Assembly: GCA_014728185.1 (NCBI GenBank)
Contig: WJMB01000331.1
Span: forward strand, 1 to 9,289
Direction of reading: 5' to 3'
Length of the DNA: 9,289 bases
Source of the DNA: Candidatus Coatesiibacteriota bacterium
GTDB lineage: Bacteria > RBG-13-66-14
The translations under genes were made by a program, and so were the position numbers. Positions 5,964 to 9,289 of the stretch are shown here, in pieces. Position 1 is the stretch's first letter, and the number at the start of each line of letters is the position of its first letter. The notes under the pieces were generated by a model that saw only the letters and a program-made list of their open reading frames with translations, was not told the DNA's origin and searched no databases.

Positions 5964-6735
5964 GGGCAGCCGGGGGTCGCTTGCGGGCGTTCCAGCCGCT
6001 CCGGGCTGGACGAATCAGGGAGCCCGGATATCAGTGGGCCTGCCGGAGTGGTATATGATCGTAATCATCAGCCTGTAGACCTGCCGCCGCTAGCTCATAG
6101 GACTGACATTGCCCAGGACGGCCAAGTGAACCGGCAGAGGTTTTCCTTATCAGGTACCGGCTGGGCGTTCCGTACGGCCCCCTCGAGATAGGGCCCGGGC
6201 TGTCGGATCGATATGCTTTCGAAACCGAATCGGACAGTTATCTTTATATCTCTTTGGCATCACACGCTATACCGGACCTATCAAACGCAGATCGAAACAG
6301 CTTGCTAAATCGAACAACGCCTTGGTTTGCAGTCCTACCGCACCAGCGCTTACTAGTTAGAAACGTTTGTCAATAGGCGGCATAGGGCCCAACTCAAACC
6401 TTCGGGTTATGATAGAGTCAAGCAGTTGAACAAAGAGTGCCGAGACATCCACTCAAGCATCCAAAGTTTGTGGTAAACCTAGGAACCGTCGCAAATAACT
6501 CGCTCGATGTCCACGCTTGATTAACTCCCAACTGCTCTTCTCTGAATAGTATGCAGGAATGTTTTGATCCGTTGATGCTTAGTGATCACCTCTCTTTAGG
6601 TGAGTGGCACCCCAAGCCCAGATTCTCCAGAAGACAGGGGATACTCGTCGACTCCTGCTATTGGTTTACTCGAGAAACATATACGAGGAATCACTCCAAC
6701 CGGAAAGACCGCGATGAAGATCACCCGCCGCTACC
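5964..6735. other. Long AT-richer intergenic region, no gene recognised
   Basis: About 770 bases lie between the second nested repeat and the AlbA_2-type gene. The first 65 bases are still GC-rich and hold two mutually exclusive stems (5992-5997 with 6004-6009, or 6000-6007 with 6021-6028). From about 6200 the G+C content falls (26 of 60 bases at 6241-6300). A small hairpin, TCACCT-ctcttt-AGGTGA, lies at 6586-6603. Open frames here show no family resemblance and overlap better candidates. I see no tRNA, no CRISPR array and no clear -35/-10 pair for the next gene. Confidence 0.5.
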
Positions 6736-7950
6736 ATGCCCATTAAGTGCCGCTACCGCACAATCGAGGAGTTGCGCGCCCTGGTGGCCAACCAGATCCC
6801 GGAGAGTCGCACCCTGGACTTCAAGGTCGAGCTGGGTTGGCGTCCGGGTTGGAGCAACAACAAGCTGGTTCGCGACGCCAAGCGGGAGTTTCTGGCCGAC
6901 GTGGCCAGCTTCGCCAACGCCGAGGGCGGCTATCTGCTCATCGGCGTCAAGGAGGAGAAGGGCCTGGCCGTCGACATCCCGGGCATCGAGGCCGAGGACG
7001 TGGACCAGTTGATCCTCGACCTGGACACGCTGTGCACCAACTCGATCGAGCCGGCGATAAACGGGCTCAACATCTACGCCGTCGACGTCCCCGGCGAACA
7101 GCTAGAACTTTCCGACGGCCGCCGTGTGGTGGTGGTGGTCTCGGTGCCACGTGGGGTCAACCGGCCCTACCGGGTCAGCTACCGGATGAAGGAGCGTTTC
7201 TACGTGCGCAGCTCAGCGGGCAAGCGTCCGATGGACGCGGGGGAGATCCGCATGGCCTTCGTTTCCGGCGAGGCCACCAACGAGCGCATCCGCGCCTTCC
7301 GCCGCCGTCGCGTCGAGAACCTGCGCGCCGGGGCTACACCCATCGCGTTGAGCCAACCGGCGCTGATGCTGCACCTGGTCCCCTTGAGCGCCTTCGATGT
7401 CGGCTTCACCGTGGATATCAAGGGTCTGATCTCCGGCGACGTGCGGCCCTTGATCGTCGCTGAGGGCTGGAGCTCCAGCTACAACCTGGACGGCTTCTAC
7501 GGCTACAACGCGGCCTCCTATCTACTGTTCTTTCGCAGCGCCATCGTCGAGACCGTCGCCGTGGGAATCGCCCGGGAGGGTCTGCTGGATCTAAGCGAGG
7601 TCGAACACGTCGTCTGCCGGCGCCTGCCCGGCGTCTTCGCCACACTCAAGCGGCTGGGCGTCGAGGGGCCGGCGGCGTTGATGCTGACCCTCACCGGCGT
7701 CCAGGGTTCACCGATCATCGACCGGAGCGGCACTTCAACCAACAGTGTGCTCAAACGTGACGATTTGGAGATCCCCGAGGTGCTGCTGGATGATTACGGC
7801 GGCTTGATCGACGCGAACCTGGACAATCCGACGACGGGGGTGGTGCGCCTGACGGCGCGGGCGCTGCGGCCGGTCTTCGATGTCCTCTGGCAGGCCGGGG
7901 GCTACCGGGAGTCGCCCAATTACGACAGCGGCGGCAACTGGCGAGGCTAA
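6736..7950 (+). CDS. Schlafen/AlbA_2-type putative DNA-binding protein
   Basis: A 404-residue protein of unproven function. Residues about 8-175 look like the Schlafen AlbA_2 domain (Pfam AlbA_2), found in many bacterial proteins annotated as ATP-binding or transcriptional regulator. Visible hallmarks are the acidic strand ESRTLDFK (23-30), FLADVASFANAEGGYLLIGVKE (52-73), a hydrophobic strand RVVVVVSVPRG (130-140) and RFYVRSSAGKRPMDAGEIRMAF (154-175). An Arg-rich linker (185-197) leads to a 200-residue C-terminal part with LMLHLVPLSAF (210-220); I know no name for that part. It has no signal peptide or membrane helix. The ATG at 6736 has no ribosome site; a 10-codon frame (6714-6746) preceded by GGAAAGA overlaps it and might couple translation. 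The gene stands alone and converges on the next pair. Helix-turn-helix regulators or nucleases of the same superfamily are alternatives. Confidence 0.7.
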   Translation: MPIKCRYRTIEELRALVANQIPESRTLDFKVELGWRPGWSNNKLVRDAKREFLADVASFANAEGGYLLIGVKEEKGLAVDIPGIEAEDVDQLILDLDTLCTNSIEPAINGLNIYAVDVPGEQLELSDGRRVVVVVSVPRGVNRPYRVSYRMKERFYVRSSAGKRPMDAGEIRMAFVSGEATNERIRAFRRRRVENLRAGATPIALSQPALMLHLVPLSAFDVGFTVDIKGLISGDVRPLIVAEGWSSSYNLDGFYGYNAASYLLFFRSAIVETVAVGIAREGLLDLSEVEHVVCRRLPGVFATLKRLGVEGPAALMLTLTGVQGSPIIDRSGTSTNSVLKRDDLEIPEVLLDDYGGLIDANLDNPTTGVVRLTARALRPVFDVLWQAGGYRESPNYDSGGNWRG

Positions 7951-8012
7951 AGTATATTCGGCTGATTTTCAATACGCCGCTGTTTCCGAGACAACCCTGG
8001 AGTTCACCTTAT

Positions 8013-8033
8013 GGCGGGGTCTCTGACCCCGCC
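8013..8033. terminator. Hairpin between convergent genes, first
   Basis: GGCGGGGTC-tct-GACCCCGCC is a perfect 9-bp, very GC-rich stem with a 3-base loop, 63 bases after the AlbA_2-type gene. Its symmetry would let it act on transcripts from either strand. Only a weak T-rich tail (GTTTGC) follows, so it may instead be a repeated extragenic palindrome. Confidence 0.5.
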
Positions 8034-8129
8034 GTTTGCAACAATCCCCCGGAGTACACTGTCGGGTTGGCTTTGGGGCCAATCGTAGACCTGGCCCGGC
8101 AGAGTGAATCGACGGTATATCAATCAAAC

Positions 8130-8151
8130 GGGCCGACCTGAAGGTCGGCCC
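8130..8151. terminator. Hairpin between convergent genes, second
   Basis: GGGCCGACC-tgaa-GGTCGGCCC is a perfect 9-bp stem with a 4-base loop, 29 bases beyond the stop of the minus-strand metallo-hydrolase. C's rather than T's follow it. Placement between converging genes suggests a two-way termination or RNA-end signal, or a dispersed extragenic palindrome. Confidence 0.5.
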
Positions 8152-8180
8152 CCCACATATGGCTGCAATGCTACGACCCC

Positions 8181-8873
8181 TTAGCGCCATCGCGCCGTCC
8201 AGCGGCGCAGCAGGGCGGGCAGCTCCGGTGAATGGTGGAGTTGGTGACCGGCGGCCAGCCAGGCGAAGTCCAACCCGCTCAACCGTTTCAACGAGGCCAG
8301 CGAGGCCGCCGGAGCGGAGCTGAACAGCCGGGGATCGCCGAGGATCGTGCCCCCCTTGCCGCCCAGGGCGTCGCCGATGAAGAGCACGCCGCGTTCGGCC
8401 AGATAATAAGCGGTGTGGCCCGGGCTGTGTCCCGGGCTGTGGACGGCGCGGACACTCAGCGAGCCGACGCGGAACTCGTCGCCGTCGGCGGGGGCGAGGT
8501 CGGGTTCGAAGTAGCGGGGATGGTTGTCGGCGAAGTGGTGCTCGGCCCAGCCGATGGAACTCAGCGAGGGCCGGACGCGACCGGCGGCGCAATCGTGGTC
8601 GGCGGCGTGGAGCGCCACCGGGACGCCCCAGGCTCGGCGTAGGTCCGCGGAGCCGCCAAGGTGGTCGGGATGCCAGTGGGTGATCAGCAGAACCTCGGGA
8701 GGACCCAGGCCCAGCTCGCGGCGCAGGGCAGCCACCTGGGCCGGAGTGCGGCGGTGGTTCCCGGCGTCGATGAGCAGCCAGCGCCCGCCGTCGATCACGA
8801 CGTAGACCCGGCAGGCGCCCAGACGCTGGGGCCGCAGCTCGTAGACGTTCTCGGTCAGCCGGTTGAGGGGCAT
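8181..8873 (-). CDS. Metallo-beta-lactamase-fold hydrolase
   Basis: A 230-residue protein of the metallo-beta-lactamase superfamily, in the glyoxalase II / lactonase-like size range. Metal ligands are all visible: HWHPDH (66-71), H149 in HSPGHSPGH (145-153), D168 in FIGDAL (165-170) and a final H210 in AAGH (207-210). These would bind two metal ions and hydrolyse an ester or thioester; the substrate cannot be told from the sequence. The start chosen is the ATG at 8873, giving MPLNRLTENVYEL, a normal N-terminus for the family. The frame is open further, to 9065, but that part is proline- and arginine-rich and lies inside the upstream hydrolase gene. No ribosome site precedes the ATG; the 19-base overlap with the upstream gene suggests coupled translation. 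There is no signal peptide, so it is probably cytoplasmic. Confidence 0.85.
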   Translation of the reverse strand: MPLNRLTENVYELRPQRLGACRVYVVIDGGRWLLIDAGNHRRTPAQVAALRRELGLGPPEVLLITHWHPDHLGGSADLRRAWGVPVALHAADHDCAAGRVRPSLSSIGWAEHHFADNHPRYFEPDLAPADGDEFRVGSLSVRAVHSPGHSPGHTAYYLAERGVLFIGDALGGKGGTILGDPRLFSSAPAASLASLKRLSGLDFAWLAAGHQLHHSPELPALLRRWTARWR

Positions 8874-9289
8874 AGGTGGTCGGTTATCGCGCGCCAGAGG
8901 CCGACGGGACGGCGGAAGAGACCCAGGGGCAGCATGACGCCCAGATGACCCGTGGGCGACTCGTGGTAGCGGCAGCCCCAGGCGTCGCGCAGGCGGCGCT
9001 GGAGTTGGAGGGGGATGACCTGGTCGGCCCGGGCGGCCAACAGCAGGACACTGGAGGGATCGCAACGGGGCCGGCGGCGCAGGAGGTTCAGCGGGGCCAG
9101 CACCCGAGCCAGCTCGCCAAAAGGCAGCCCCTGGCCCAGCACATCGGCGCGCACCCCGGCGGTCAGCGGCGAATCCAGCAGGATGCCCAGAGGGTCCGTG
9201 GCCGGGGTCAGCAACGCCGTACGTTCCTGGGGGTCCTCGGCCAGACGGGCGTGGAGGGCGGTCAGCAGGCCGCCCAGGCTGTGCCCCAG
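8855..9289 (-). CDS. Alpha/beta hydrolase, C-terminal part (runs off window)
   Basis: The last 144 residues of a protein whose start lies beyond 9289. Translating from the window edge gives LGHSLGG, the GxSxG nucleophile elbow of alpha/beta hydrolases. Further on come LLLAARADQVIP, with the likely catalytic Asp, and SPTGHLGVMLP, with the likely catalytic His, so the triad order Ser-Asp-His is complete. A start at 9214 would be a TTG inside the domain and would remove the nucleophile, so it is not the real start. It is a serine hydrolase of lipase/esterase or PHA-synthase-like type, substrate unknown. Its TGA stop overlaps the start of the metallo-hydrolase by 19 bases, so the two probably form an operon. 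Confidence 0.75.
   Translation of the reverse strand: MGHSLGGLLTALHARLAEDPQERTALLTPATDPLGILLDSPLTAGVRADVLGQGLPFGELARVLAPLNLLRRRPRCDPSSVLLLAARADQVIPLQLQRRLRDAWGCRYHESPTGHLGVMLPLGLFRRPVGLWRAITDHLCPSTG

Noticed and set aside
5856..6191. 111-residue plus-strand frame starting inside repeat copy 2
   Set aside because: It begins in the repeat loop, has no ribosome site and no recognisable motif.
6551..7012. 153-residue plus-strand frame overlapping the AlbA_2-type gene
   Set aside because: More than half lies out of frame inside the better-supported gene and becomes a Trp/Arg/Ser-rich shadow there.
7969..8592. 207-residue minus-strand frame
   Set aside because: It is Arg/Pro-rich, runs through both intergenic hairpins and overlaps the well-supported metallo-hydrolase in another frame.
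8874..9065. Longer metallo-hydrolase starting at 9065
   Set aside because: The added 64 residues are Pro/Arg-rich out-of-frame translation of the alpha/beta hydrolase gene.

Overview
The window looks like part of a contig from a GC-rich anaerobic bacterium. Coding DNA is very rich in G+C (44 of 60 bases in 2281-2340), and two long gene-free stretches are much poorer (21 of 60 in 1081-1140). The anaerobic reading rests on two maturation factors for [FeFe]-hydrogenase, HydF and HydE. I cannot place the organism in a phylum. The first 49 bases (34 C's, then only G and C) look like a contig edge or a sequencing artefact.

Layout. (1) 108-872, minus strand: a ThiD-type hydroxymethylpyrimidine (phosphate) kinase. 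(2) 873-1734: a long, AT-richer divergent intergenic region with small palindromes and no gene I can support. (3) 1735-3938, plus strand: hydF and hydE, overlapping by 4 bases (GTGA) and so probably translated as a coupled pair. (4) 3938-4123: a compact nested inverted repeat. (5) 4373-5764, plus: an aspartate ammonia-lyase. (6) 5781-5963: a second copy of the nested inverted repeat. (7) 5964-6735: another AT-richer, gene-free stretch. (8) 6736-7950, plus: a protein with an N-terminal Schlafen/AlbA_2-type domain. (9) 7951-8180: a convergent intergenic region with two strong hairpins. (10) 8181-8873 and 8855-9289, minus: a metallo-beta-lactamase-fold hydrolase overlapped by the end of an alpha/beta hydrolase that runs off the window.

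How the genes fit together. HydE and HydF act with HydG, which is not in this window, to build the H-cluster 2Fe subsite. HydE is a radical-SAM enzyme and HydF is the GTPase scaffold that delivers the subsite. Aspartase-like genes occur in other hydrogenase-maturation loci, so the aspA here is plausibly part of the same functional neighbourhood, although its product is an ordinary aspartase by its motifs. No hydrogenase structural gene is present.

The most unusual feature is the pair of about 185-bp nested palindromes directly after hydE and directly after aspA. Each has 15-bp perfect outer arms and 18-20-bp perfect inner arms. Between copies the loops differ, while the arms differ only in ways that keep pairing on both sides. 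Every inner arm also contains a perfect TGGCAC-N5-TTGC match to the sigma-54 (RpoN) -24/-12 promoter consensus, so each element would carry two sigma-54-type promoters pointing at each other. This combination is not a standard feature class that I recognise.
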